A stretch of DNA of 17,831 nt. Source: Alphaproteobacteria bacterium. GTDB taxonomy: Bacteria > Pseudomonadota > Alphaproteobacteria > Rhizobiales > Aestuariivirgaceae. Within the stretch, counting starts at the first letter, position 1. Each line of letters opens with the position of its first letter. The notes beneath the pieces were generated by a model. The model was not told the origin of the DNA and searched no databases. It worked only from the letters and a program-made list of their open reading frames with translations. The stretch is taken from contig VAZZ01000143.1 of assembly GCA_005884715.1 (NCBI GenBank), positions 10,065 to 27,895 of the forward strand. The letters run 5' to 3'. The position numbers and the translations under genes are program-made. This document shows positions 7,243 through 14,874 of the stretch, one piece after another.

Positions 7243-7263
7243 CGCGGCAAATAATTTGCCGCG
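7243..7263. promoter_or_regulatory. 21-bp perfect palindrome at the transketolase start
   Basis: CGCGGCAAA (7243-7251) and TTTGCCGCG (7255-7263) are exact inverse repeats around a TAA centre. The last base is the first base of the GTG start codon. It could be an operator, or a hairpin hiding the start. It occupies the place where a Shine-Dalgarno would be, which casts doubt on GTG as the true start. Confidence 0.5.
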
Positions 7264-9260
7264 TGACCGGACAAAAATCAGTGGCCACTTTTCCTGATCA
7301 CATGCGGCTTGCGCAGATGGCGAATGCCTTGCGGTTTCTTGCCGCCGATGCCGTCGAGAAAGCGCAATCGGGCCATCCCGGCATGCCGCTCGGCATGGCC
7401 GATCTCGCCACCGTGCTGTTCACCCGGCATTTGAAATATGATGCGCCGGCACCCCAATGGCCGGATCGCGACCGTTTCGTCCTCTCCAACGGCCATGGCT
7501 CGATGCTGCTTTATGGGCTCCTGCACCTGACCGGCTATGCGAGCGCCTCGCTCGACGAGTTGAAGCGCTTCCGCCAGGCGCATTCGCGCGCCGCCGGCCA
7601 TCCCGAATATGGTCATATGGCGGGCATCGAGACGACGAGCGGGCCGCTCGGCCAGGGCATCGCGACGGCGGTCGGCATGGCGCTCGCCGAACGGATGCTC
7701 AATGCCGAATTCGGCGATGATCTCGTCGATCACCGGGTCTGGGTCTTCTGTGGTGACGGCTGCCTCATGGAAGGTGTGAGCCAGGAAGCGATATCGCTCG
7801 CCGGGCATATGAGGCTTTCCCGCCTCATCGTCGTCTTCGACGACAATGGCACGACGATCGATGGTTCGACGCGTCTTGCGACCTCCGATGATCAGCGCAA
7901 GCGTTTCGAAGCCTCGAACTGGGCGACGATCGGGATCGACGGCCATGACCTGGAAGCGATCGACAAGGCTTTCGCCGCGGCGCGGATATCCGATCGCCCG
8001 ATCCTTATTGCGGCGCGCACCCATATCGGCTTCGGCGCGCCGACAAAGCAAGGCAAGTCCGTTGCCCACGGGGCACCATTGGGAGCTGCCGAGCTCGCCC
8101 GCATGCGCGAGAAGCTCAACTGGCCGCATGCGGCTTTCGAGATCCCGCAAGATCTCATGATGGCCTGGCGGGGGGCCGGCAAACGCGGCTCGGCCGAGCA
8201 CAGCCTGTGGCAGAAGCGGCATGATGCGGCGGAGCGCTGTGCGGAATTCGACCGCCGTGTTGCGGGAGACGCGCCCGCCGGCATGGCGGCTGCCGTCACG
8301 CGCGCTCTTGCGGATTTCGCCAATGACCCGGAAGAGATCCCGATCCGCCAGGGCAGCCAGAAGGCGGTTGGGGTCCTGGCAAAACTCATGCCGGAACTGG
8401 TGGGCGGCTCGGCTGACTTGACCAATAGCGTCCTGACCAGGCCCACCGAAATGCCGGCGCTCGATCTCGCCAGTTTCAAGGGCCGCCACATCGCCTATGG
8501 GGTTCGCGAGCATGGAATGGCGGCGGCAATGAACGGAATCGCTTTGCAAGGCGGCTTCCTGCCTTATGGCGGCACCTATCTCACCTTCAGTGACTATTGC
8601 CGCCCTTCGATCAGGCTTGCAGCACTCATGGGCATCAAGGTCGTCTTCCTGTTCAGTCATGACTCGATCGGCGTCGGCGAAGACGGACCGACGCATCAGC
8701 CGATCGAGCAACTGGCCTCGCTCAGGGCCATGCCGGGCATCAAGGTCTATCGCCCCGCCGACAAGGTCGAGGCGCTCGAATGCTGGTATGACGCCGTTTC
8801 AGGCGAGGGGCCGAGCGTGATGGTCGTCGCGCGCCAGAAAGTGCCGCAGCTGCGGATAGAGGTGAGAGCGGACATGCCGTCGCGCCGCGGCGCCTATGTG
8901 ATTTCGGCGATGGATCGCCCGCGTGACCTGACGCTGCTCGCCACCGGTTCCGAAGTGAGCCTCGCCATGGATGTCGGTAAGATTCTCGGGGAGAAGGGCC
9001 TCTGCGTGGCGGTCGTCTCGATGCCGTGCTGGCAGCAGTTCGAAAGGCAAGCGAATGCCTATCGCGATGAGGTGCTGGGAACGGCACCGCGCTTTGCCAT
9101 TGAAGCGGCATCGCCCTTCGGCTGGCAGCGCTACGTGGCCGATCAGGAAAGGATCATCGCCATCGACCGCTTCGGCTTTTCGGGGCCGGGAGTTGTGGTC
9201 TATGACGAGCTTGGCTTGACGCCCGCGAAAATCGCGCAAAGGGTGGCGGACAGTCTCTAG
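7263..9260 (+). CDS. tkt: Transketolase
   Basis: Full-length thiamine diphosphate-dependent transketolase of 665 residues (E. coli enzyme 663). It moves two-carbon ketol units between ketose and aldose phosphates in the cytosol. Key residues counted from the GTG start: SGHPG His38, SNGHGS His78, the thiamine-diphosphate motif GDGCLMEGVSQEAISL (164-179), His254 and His269, and the phosphate-contacting Arg362, Ser383, His466 and Arg524. The catalytic Glu416 is in YGVREHGM. Asp474 is in VGEDGPTHQP, with His478 close by. All are present, so normal sugar-phosphate chemistry is expected. The ATG at 7302 (MRLAQMANALRF) gives an N-terminus closer to the family and avoids the palindrome; neither start has a good ribosome site. 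It sits 14 bases before the xylulokinase pseudogene and divergent from the transporter operon, so it probably processes a pentulose phosphate from this pathway rather than serving as the housekeeping copy. Confidence 0.95.
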   Translation: MTGQKSVATFPDHMRLAQMANALRFLAADAVEKAQSGHPGMPLGMADLATVLFTRHLKYDAPAPQWPDRDRFVLSNGHGSMLLYGLLHLTGYASASLDELKRFRQAHSRAAGHPEYGHMAGIETTSGPLGQGIATAVGMALAERMLNAEFGDDLVDHRVWVFCGDGCLMEGVSQEAISLAGHMRLSRLIVVFDDNGTTIDGSTRLATSDDQRKRFEASNWATIGIDGHDLEAIDKAFAAARISDRPILIAARTHIGFGAPTKQGKSVAHGAPLGAAELARMREKLNWPHAAFEIPQDLMMAWRGAGKRGSAEHSLWQKRHDAAERCAEFDRRVAGDAPAGMAAAVTRALADFANDPEEIPIRQGSQKAVGVLAKLMPELVGGSADLTNSVLTRPTEMPALDLASFKGRHIAYGVREHGMAAAMNGIALQGGFLPYGGTYLTFSDYCRPSIRLAALMGIKVVFLFSHDSIGVGEDGPTHQPIEQLASLRAMPGIKVYRPADKVEALECWYDAVSGEGPSVMVVARQKVPQLRIEVRADMPSRRGAYVISAMDRPRDLTLLATGSEVSLAMDVGKILGEKGLCVAVVSMPCWQQFERQANAYRDEVLGTAPRFAIEAASPFGWQRYVADQERIIAIDRFGFSGPGVVVYDELGLTPAKIAQRVADSL

Positions 9261-9274
9261 ATCGGGCACGCCAC

Positions 9275-10637
9275 ATGTATCTCGGAATCGACATCGGAAC
9301 ATCCGCGGTCAAATTCGTTCTTGTCGATGCGGGCCAGGACGTGCTGGCGAGCCTTTCCGTCGCAAGCGGTCTCGATGAGCTGGCGCGCCGCCATCCCAGA
9401 TTCATGTCGGGCGTTCAGGGCATCGGCCTTTCCGGCCAGATGCATTCGGCCGTCTTCCTTGATGAAGCCGATGAGCCGATCCGCCCGGCGATCCTGTGGA
9501 ATGACGGCCGCTCCACCAGGGAGGCCTCCGAGCTGGCGCGGCAGGGACTCGCACTTCAGCGCGAGACTGGTGTCCTGCCGATGCCGGGCTTCACCGGCCC
9601 CAAATATCTCTGGCTAAGGCGCAACGAGCCCGAAGCGGCAAGACGCACACGCGCGTTGCTTCTCGCCAAGGATTTCATCCGCCTGAAACTCTCGGGCGAA
9701 AAAATGACCGATGTCACCGATGCGGCCGGCACCTGGCTGCTCGACCAGGAGCAACGCCAATGGTCGGATCGGGCGCTGGCGGCCTACGGCATCGACAGGT
9801 CGCTATTGCCGCTCCTCATGGAATCGCGCGATGCCAGCGCAACGCTGAAGCAGGACCTCGCCAGGCGCTGGGGCGTGCCGCGCAATGTGGTGATTGCCGA
9901 CCGTCAATCCGGGCGACGGCTTCGTTTCGCTCGGTACTTCGGCGCAGGTCTTCCTCGCCGATACGAGGCATCGTCCCGATCCGGCGCGCCTGGTGCATGC
10001 CTTCTGTCACGCGCTGCCCGACCGCTGGTACAGGATGGCGGCTCTCCTCAATGGCGCCAGTCCGCTCGCGGCCTTCGCCCGCTGGTCCGGCGATGCCGAC
10101 ATCGCGACTTTGCTCGAAGAAGCGGAAGCATGCTTCAAGGGTCCATCCCATCTTCTTGCCACTCCCTATCTCTATGGCGAGCGCACGCCGCACAACAATC
10201 CACTCGCACGCGTGGCTCTTGTCGGCATGACTAGCTCGACGACGCGCGCCGATCTCGTTCAGGCGGTTCTCGAGGGCGTCGCCTTCTCGCTCTGCGATGG
10301 TCTTGATGTGCTGATCGCGGGCGCGGCGCAGCCGGAGGCCATGGCCCTCATCGGGGGCGGTGCGAAATCGGCCTTTTGGGCCAAGCTCATCGCCTCGATT
10401 CTCGATGTGAGCTTGGTGCGCTACGATGCATCCGATCGCGGGACTGCCTATGGTGCGGCACGTCTGGCGCGGCTCGCCATTACCGGTGAGGAGGCGGAAG
10501 CGGTGGTCGTGCCGCCGCCTATAAAGGATGTCATCGCGCCGGATCAGGGACTGACGGACGCCTACCGCCCGCGCATCGAGGCGTTTCGCTCATTATATAA
10601 AGCGCTTGAGCCGATCTGGCCGTCGGTCGCTGGCTAG
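9275..10637 (+). pseudogene. xylB: Broken xylulokinase gene (two deletions)
   Basis: The start (MYLGIDIGTSAVKFVLVD), the GLSGQMHSAVFLDEA and PAILWNDGR segments, MPGFTGPKYLWL, and the late YLYGERTPHNNPLA and LIGGGAKSAFWAKLIASI segments match D-xylulose kinase closely. The gene is damaged twice. Near residue 31 (about 9365) some 21 codons are absent, including the conserved RPHPLWSEQDP-x-x-WW motif. At about 9894-9903 the frame shifts by +1 and the VAGGGDNAA catalytic stretch is gone; roughly 41 bases appear deleted between NVVIA and TVNPGDGF. Without the catalytic aspartate the product cannot be a working kinase even if read through. The first frame otherwise continues as nonsense to 10234. 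The second frame resumes from 9894 to the stop at 10637. It follows transketolase in the same operon. The alternative to true decay is misassembly. Confidence 0.88.
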
Positions 10638-10707
10638 CCACTCTAAGCAGCAATATCAAAGGCTTAAATTGAATTCCCCGGCTTGATCATGGGCAGGGCG
10701 GAAGGCC

Positions 10708-10737
10708 TTGACTCTTCATACCAAGCGTTAATATTGT
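10708..10737 (+). promoter_or_regulatory. Promoter of the GntR-type regulator operon
   Basis: TTGACT (10708-10713, 5 of 6) and TATTGT (10732-10737, 4 of 6) are separated by 18 bases. They lie about 30 bases before the regulator ATG, in an AT-rich stretch. The -10 touches the operator palindrome. This looks like a sigma-70 type promoter driving the regulator and the genes after it. Confidence 0.55.
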
Positions 10738-10756
10738 ACGGTGTATACACCATACA
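10735..10756. promoter_or_regulatory. GntR-type operator, likely autoregulatory
   Basis: A 22-bp palindrome has one mismatched base pair (C10739 against A10752). Its 12-bp core GGTGTATACACC (10740-10751) is perfect. It overlaps the -10/start region 9 bases before the regulator ATG. The GT..AC symmetry fits known operators of FadR-subfamily GntR proteins. Binding would block transcription of the regulator and the downstream operon until an effector is present. Confidence 0.75.
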
Positions 10757-10765
10757 GTTTGAGAC

Positions 10766-11446
10766 ATGAACCGACCGCTTCGTCAGGATCTCTCCGCCGC
10801 CATTCCAGAGGGCGTTGCTGCGCTTCTGGAAAAAGAGATCATTTTTGGCGAGTTGGCCCCCATGGCGCGCTTGACGGAAGAAGAAGTCGCGGCCCGCTAT
10901 GGCGTTTCGCGCTCCCCAGTGCGCGAAGCTTTGCGGCTTCTAGAGCGTGACGGGCTTGTCCTCCGGGCTGCCCGGCGCGGCATCTGGGTGGCGCCGCTGT
11001 CGCTCAAGGATTTCGACGAGATCTATACCTGCCGGATCGAGCTCGAAGGCGTTGCCGCCGAGCAGGCGGCAATGTCAAGCGATACCGAGCGCAAGAAGCA
11101 GTTCGCTGGCCTTCTCGAAGAATTGCGCGCGGCGCATGCGCGCGGCGATGGCCGTGAATTCTTCATGGTCGACGTGCGCGGCTCGGCGCTGACCTATGAC
11201 CTCTCCGACAATCGCACGCTGAAGCGCCTGCTCGCCAGCCTCGACAAGCAGGCGCTGCGCTACCGCTTCATCGGCTACACGCATAATCCCGAGATCGTCG
11301 ACATAACCATGACTCATACGGCCGCGATCTATGATGCGATCGTCGGGGGTCAGGCGGAGCGCGCCAAAGAGCTCACTGAGCACATCATTCACTACATCTG
11401 GCAGTTCATGCGGGGGGCCATTGCCGAGAATTTCGGCAAGGAATGA
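10766..11446 (+). CDS. GntR-family transcriptional regulator, FCD (FadR) subfamily
   Basis: 226 residues. The N-terminal winged helix-turn-helix (about 15-76) includes LTEEEVAARYGVSRSPVREALRLLERDGLV, the GntR hallmark. The C-terminal helical FCD effector domain spans about 85-215. In most FCD proteins a metal is held by Asp and three His residues in the pattern D-x-x-F-H...H...H. Here the aligned segment is DVRGSALTYDLSDN: Asp136 is kept but the first His is Ser140. His184 and His206 are kept. Metal or ligand binding may therefore differ. It lies directly behind its own operator and 6 bases before the racemase gene, so it most likely controls that operon, perhaps sensing a proline-like compound or keto acid. 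It may or may not act on the sugar genes. Confidence 0.92.
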   Translation: MNRPLRQDLSAAIPEGVAALLEKEIIFGELAPMARLTEEEVAARYGVSRSPVREALRLLERDGLVLRAARRGIWVAPLSLKDFDEIYTCRIELEGVAAEQAAMSSDTERKKQFAGLLEELRAAHARGDGREFFMVDVRGSALTYDLSDNRTLKRLLASLDKQALRYRFIGYTHNPEIVDITMTHTAAIYDAIVGGQAERAKELTEHIIHYIWQFMRGAIAENFGKE

Positions 11447-11452
11447 TCCGTC

Positions 11453-12445
11453 ATGTTGCATATTGCGGCCTCATTCGACGTCATCGACTCGCACACTGCG
11501 GGTCATCCGACCCGCGTGATCCTGACCGGGGTTCCAGCCCTTTTCGGCAGTAGCGTGCGCGAGCGGCGCGAGGATTTCCGCCGGCGCTTTGATCATCTGC
11601 GAACACTTCTTCTGCATGAGCCGCGCGGCCATGCGGCGATGGTCGGCCTCGTGCCGGTGCCCTCTGAGCGCGCCGATTGCGGCGCCTTCTTCATCTCCTC
11701 TTATGTCTATCTCGACATGTGCGGCCACGGCACTATTGGCTATGCTAAGACGCTCGCCGCATCGGGGCAGATCTCGCCTGCGACCGGCGACAGCTTCACA
11801 CTGGAAACTCCGGCCGGCATCGTCACCGTCGGCCTCGTCTGGGGCAATGACGGCGATCTCCTCTCGGTGCGCCTCCGGAACGTGCCGAGCTATCTGGCGA
11901 TCGAGAAGATCAGCGTCGATGTCGCGAGTCTGGGGCCGGTTTCCGCCGACATCGCCTATGGTGGCATGTGGTATGCCCTGATCGACGCCAAGACTCTCGG
12001 CCTGTCGCTTAAACCCGACAGTGTCAGCGAATTGCTGCGCGCCGGCAGCGCGATCAAGATGAAGCTCAAGGAAGCGCTCGCCGGCAATGCCCTGATTGGC
12101 GATGACCCGCCCCCCAGCGTCCTCTTCTATGCCGATCACGCCGCCGATGAGAGCACGCATCTCCTGGTGCTCGACATCAACAAGTTCGACCGCTCGCCCT
12201 GCGGCACCGGCACCTCGGCGAGGCTGGCGCAGCTCAAGCGCTTGGGCCGCATCCCCGCCAATGGCGTCTATCGGGCGAAGAATATTCTGGGCGTGCCCTT
12301 TCTCGCGCGTGTCGCGGGCGAGACGCGCGTCAACGGCTTCGACGCCGTTATCGCCGAGATCGAGGGCTCGGCCCATATCACGGCTCACACGACGATCGTT
12401 CTCGAGGCAGATGATCCGATCAGTGAGGGATTTCTTTGCCGGTAG
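11453..12445 (+). CDS. Proline racemase family enzyme, probably hydroxyproline 2-epimerase or proline racemase
   Basis: 330 residues, normal for the family. Both catalytic cysteines are present: Cys90 in LDMCGHGTIG and Cys250 in FDRSPCGTGTSARLA. The N-terminal DSHTAGHPTRV (12-22) is also typical. Two cysteines indicate two-base racemisation or epimerisation; trans-3-hydroxyproline dehydratases lack one of them. The enzyme is cytosolic and cofactor-free, and inverts the alpha carbon of proline or 4-hydroxyproline. The neighbours (GntR regulator, amino-acid ABC importer, aldehyde dehydrogenase) match hydroxyproline/proline-betaine type catabolic clusters. Specificity between these substrates cannot be settled from sequence alone, and the deaminase and D-amino-acid oxidase of the usual hydroxyproline route are not in the window. 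Start ATG follows AAGGA with a 10-base gap. Confidence 0.9.
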   Translation: MLHIAASFDVIDSHTAGHPTRVILTGVPALFGSSVRERREDFRRRFDHLRTLLLHEPRGHAAMVGLVPVPSERADCGAFFISSYVYLDMCGHGTIGYAKTLAASGQISPATGDSFTLETPAGIVTVGLVWGNDGDLLSVRLRNVPSYLAIEKISVDVASLGPVSADIAYGGMWYALIDAKTLGLSLKPDSVSELLRAGSAIKMKLKEALAGNALIGDDPPPSVLFYADHAADESTHLLVLDINKFDRSPCGTGTSARLAQLKRLGRIPANGVYRAKNILGVPFLARVAGETRVNGFDAVIAEIEGSAHITAHTTIVLEADDPISEGFLCR

Positions 12446-12460
12446 GCATCCTGCCGGCAA
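12436..12460 (+). other. Stable hairpin between the racemase and binding-protein genes
   Basis: TTGCCGGTAGG (12436-12446) and CCTGCCGGCAA (12450-12460) pair over 11 positions, one being a G-T wobble, with a 3-base CAT loop. The racemase stop codon lies inside the left arm. No T run follows, so it is more likely an RNA-processing or stability element than a full terminator. Confidence 0.6.
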
Positions 12461-12497
12461 GGGAGGTTACGCATTAAACAAGAAGGAGGACGCGTAA

Positions 12498-13340
12498 ATG
12501 AAGTCGCTAACATTGAAATCGCTGGCAGCGCTGGTGGCGCTCTGCTTTGCGATCATCGCCACGCCACAGATCGCTTCGGCCGAGGATGATCCTTCGGCCG
12601 TTCTCAACCAGATCCGTTCCAGCGGTGTGCTCAAGATTCCAGTGATGACCGGCGAGGAGCCGGGCTATATCAAGGACAAGAATACCGGTGCCTGGAGCGG
12701 GTTCTATGTCGAATTCCTCACCGAGATCGCCGATGCGCTCGGCGTGAAGATCGAACCCGTCGAGACTACCTGGGGCAATCTTGCCGCCGACTTCCAGTCG
12801 GGCAAGATCGACATCGCCATTGGCGTCAATCCCAACCCCAAGCGCGGCCTGGTGGTCGACTATCTGTGGGAACCGCTGTTCACCGACGCCTGGGCGGTGC
12901 TGACGCCGAAGGGCAAGCCGGTGAAGACCTGGGCCGAGCTCAACGATCCGGCAAAGAAGGTCGTCGCGCAGAAGGGTTCGACCATGCAGGTCGTCGCCGA
13001 GGCGCTGTTGCCAAAGGCCACGATCACCCCGGTCGAGGACCGCAATCTGGCATTGCTCGAATTGCAGGCCGGTCGCGCCGATGCGGTCGTTTTTTCGATC
13101 TTCGATGCGCTGCAGATCACCGAACAGGGACTGGGCGACGTCTCGCTGCCCGAGCCTATCTTGCGCAATCCGGCGACGCTCGCCGTGGCGCGCAAGCCCG
13201 GCAATGCCGGCTACATCAACTTCCTGACCAACTGGGTCCTGCAGCAGCGCTCGCTGGGCCTCGCTCAGGGCAAGCTGATGCGTTCCTGGGAGGCCCGCGG
13301 CATCAACATGTCGATCCTGCCCGCAGGCTTCAGCTTCTGA
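12498..13340 (+). CDS. Polar amino-acid ABC transporter, periplasmic binding protein (family 3)
   Basis: 280 residues with a Sec signal peptide (1-28, cleavage after IASA). The start is secured by AAGGAGG about 8 bases upstream, the best ribosome site in the window. The mature protein shows family-3 features: VLKIPVMTGEEPGYI (first strand), WSGFYVEFLTEIADALGVKIEPVE, a DFQSGKIDIAIGVNPNPKRG ligand-binding stretch, VVAQKGSTMQ, and LQAGRADAVVFSIFDAL. The predicted ligand is an amino or imino acid; given the racemase next door, proline, hydroxyproline or a betaine-like derivative is the best guess. Strong hairpins flank the gene on both sides, suggesting high-level or separately stabilised expression. 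Confidence 0.92.
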   Translation: MKSLTLKSLAALVALCFAIIATPQIASAEDDPSAVLNQIRSSGVLKIPVMTGEEPGYIKDKNTGAWSGFYVEFLTEIADALGVKIEPVETTWGNLAADFQSGKIDIAIGVNPNPKRGLVVDYLWEPLFTDAWAVLTPKGKPVKTWAELNDPAKKVVAQKGSTMQVVAEALLPKATITPVEDRNLALLELQAGRADAVVFSIFDALQITEQGLGDVSLPEPILRNPATLAVARKPGNAGYINFLTNWVLQQRSLGLAQGKLMRSWEARGINMSILPAGFSF

Positions 13341-13361
13341 TCTGAAGTCGTCCACGAACTG

Positions 13362-13386
13362 GCCTGCCGGTCTCGGACCGGCAGGC
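13362..13386 (+). other. Stable intercistronic hairpin after the amino-acid-binding-protein gene
   Basis: GCCTGCCGGT (13362-13371) and ACCGGCAGGC (13377-13386) form a perfect 10-bp stem with loop CTCGG. It lies 21 bases after the binding-protein stop and before the permease. No T run follows. Its position fits a 3'-end stabiliser that raises binding-protein levels over the membrane components. Confidence 0.7.
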
Positions 13387-13409
13387 TGTCAACCCGAAGA
13401 GGCCGTGCC

Positions 13410-14132
13410 ATGACCTTCGATTTCACCGTCGTGACTGCCAACGCCCATTTGCTTTGGCAGGGGTTTCTCATCACGCTCTATTACACGGTCATCACCATCG
13501 CCGCCGGTCTGTTGATCGGTCTCGTCATCGGCCTCATCCTACTGAGCCCGTTTCGACCGCTGGTCTGGCTCGGCCGGGTCTATGTCGAATTCTTCCGTAA
13601 CATCCCGCTGCTCGTCATCGTCTTGTGGACCTATTACGCCCTGCCGATCTTCTCGGGTGTGAACATCACCAAGGGGTGGGCCGGCTTCCTGGCGCTCAGC
13701 TTCTATGTCGGATCCTTCTATGCCGAGATCCTGCGCGCCGGCGTTCAGTCGATCGATCCGGGGCAGACGGATGCCTCGACCGCGCTCGGCATGTCCTATG
13801 GCCAGCGCATGCGCCGGATCATCCTGCCGCAGGCTTTCCGCCGCATGGTGCCGCCGCTCGCCGGCCAGTCGATCATCCAGATGAAGAACACGACCTTGCT
13901 GTCGATGATCACCGTGCCTGATCTGCTCTATCAGGGCAGCTATATTTCGTGCTTCACCTATCGCCCGATCGAGATCTACACCGCCATCGGCCTGATCTTC
14001 GTCATCATCCTCGTAGAAAGCCGCAATGGACACGGAACACGCAAGGGAAATACTCAAGCTCCGCGCCATCTGCCTGCGCTTCGGCAAGGCCGAGGTGCTG
14101 CGTGGCGTCGATCTTTCCGTCGCCCAGGGTGA
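13410..14132 (+). CDS. Polar amino-acid ABC transporter permease, with an abnormal C-terminal tail
   Basis: 240 residues as read. The His/Glu/Gln/Arg permease core is normal: membrane segment at about 15-45, VEFFRNIPLLVIVLWTYYALP, ALSFYVGSFYAEILRAGVQSI, then the EAA-like loop ASTALGMSYGQRMRRIILPQA and a final hydrophobic segment IEIYTAIGLIFVIILV (ending near 206). After that the frame runs about 34 residues of basic, low-hydrophobicity sequence that overlaps the start of the ATPase gene by 107 bases. In relatives this last helix is normally followed by a PL-x-x-L-x-R-x-LE-R-type tail. A small deletion at about 14014 may have removed the natural tail. Only one permease gene is present, so it must act as a homodimer, or a partner has been lost. 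Confidence 0.85.
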   Translation: MTFDFTVVTANAHLLWQGFLITLYYTVITIAAGLLIGLVIGLILLSPFRPLVWLGRVYVEFFRNIPLLVIVLWTYYALPIFSGVNITKGWAGFLALSFYVGSFYAEILRAGVQSIDPGQTDASTALGMSYGQRMRRIILPQAFRRMVPPLAGQSIIQMKNTTLLSMITVPDLLYQGSYISCFTYRPIEIYTAIGLIFVIILVESRNGHGTRKGNTQAPRHLPALRQGRGAAWRRSFRRPG

Positions 14133-14874
14133 AGTCGTCGTCATCATTGGCGGCTCGGGTTCGGGCAAGACGTCGCTGTTGCGGTGCATCAATCTCCTCA
14201 ACACGCCATCATCGGGCTCGATCGTCATCGATAGCGAAACCTTGTTCGACGTCGACAGGAACGGCACCGACAGAGCCGGCCTGAAGTCTGCGCAGATCAA
14301 CCGCATCCGCGCGCAAACCGGCATGGTGTTCCAGCAGTTCAATCTCTTTCCGCATATGACCGCGCTGCAGAATGTCATGGAGGCGCCGGTGACGGTAAAG
14401 CGGCAAAACAAGCAGGATGTGGAGAAGCAAGCCCGCGAACTTCTTGGCCAAATGGGGCTCGAGCAGCATGTCGATAAGCGCCCGGCGCAGCTCTCGGGCG
14501 GCCAGCAGCAGCGTGTGGCGATCGCCCGGGCACTCGCCATGGAGCCCAAGGTGATGCTGTTCGACGAGCCGACCTCGGCGCTCGATCCCGAGCTTGTCGG
14601 CGAGGTGCTGAAGGCCATGGTGGCGCTCGCCAGGAGCGGCATGACGATGGTCGTGGTCACCCATGAGCTCGGCTTCGCGCTCGAGATCGCCGATCGCGTG
14701 ATCTTCATCGATCAGGGGCTGATCGCCGCGGATGGCCCCCCGCAGCAAGTGCTGCTCCATCCCGAGCACCTGCGTCTCAAGCAATTTGTCGGCCGGTTCC
14801 ATGAGACCGCCGACCTGCTGCGGCCTTTCCTCGAAGGCAAGGCCCGCCATCACGAATTAAGGAGTATGGAATGA
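14026..14874 (+). CDS. Polar amino-acid ABC transporter ATP-binding protein
   Basis: 282 residues. All nucleotide-binding motifs are present: Walker A GGSGSGKTS (42-50; usual form GPSGSGKS/T), Q-loop VFQQFNLFPH, signature LSGGQQQRVAIARALA, Walker B VMLFDEPTSALD and the H-loop VVTHE. It is the HisP/GlnQ type and energises the importer from the cytosolic face. The ATG at 14026 lies inside the permease frame. The stop TGA overlaps the ATG of the following stub (ATGA), and an AAGGAG site for that stub is embedded in the 3' end. The C-terminus extends about 25 residues past the usual end of the family (VGRFHETADLLRPFLEG onward). Confidence 0.93.
   Translation: MDTEHAREILKLRAICLRFGKAEVLRGVDLSVAQGEVVVIIGGSGSGKTSLLRCINLLNTPSSGSIVIDSETLFDVDRNGTDRAGLKSAQINRIRAQTGMVFQQFNLFPHMTALQNVMEAPVTVKRQNKQDVEKQARELLGQMGLEQHVDKRPAQLSGGQQQRVAIARALAMEPKVMLFDEPTSALDPELVGEVLKAMVALARSGMTMVVVTHELGFALEIADRVIFIDQGLIAADGPPQQVLLHPEHLRLKQFVGRFHETADLLRPFLEGKARHHELRSME

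Larger units (their letters stand above)
6908..7262. other. 355-bp divergent intergenic control region between transporter and transketolase operons
   Basis: No convincing gene is seen. The region holds several palindromes built on a GTGC/GCAC theme: GTGCG-ggcg-CGCAC (6935-6948), CGCTG-gtgcagtg-CAGCG (7029-7046) and TTTGCACAGTGCAAA (7146-7160). A separate 21-bp palindrome abuts the transketolase start. A 71-codon GTG-initiated frame (7039-7254) exists, but it has no ribosome site and no recognisable domain, so it is not called as a gene. No regulator gene is encoded here. Confidence 0.6.

Noticed and set aside
7039..7254. 71-codon GTG-initiated frame in the divergent control region
   Set aside because: No Shine-Dalgarno, no recognisable domain, and it overlaps several palindromic sites. 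It could be a remnant of a lost regulator, but nothing in it supports that.
7278..8711. 477-codon minus-strand open frame inside the transketolase
   Set aside because: Shadow of a high-GC gene; the plus-strand product carries every transketolase active-site residue.
10631..10640. Palindrome TGGCTAGCCA at the end of the xylulokinase pseudogene
   Set aside because: Too short for a terminator, no T run, and largely formed by the last codons and stop; no evidence of function.
11471..12460. 329-codon minus-strand open frame over the proline racemase gene
   Set aside because: Antisense shadow without start signal or motifs; the plus frame contains both catalytic cysteine motifs.
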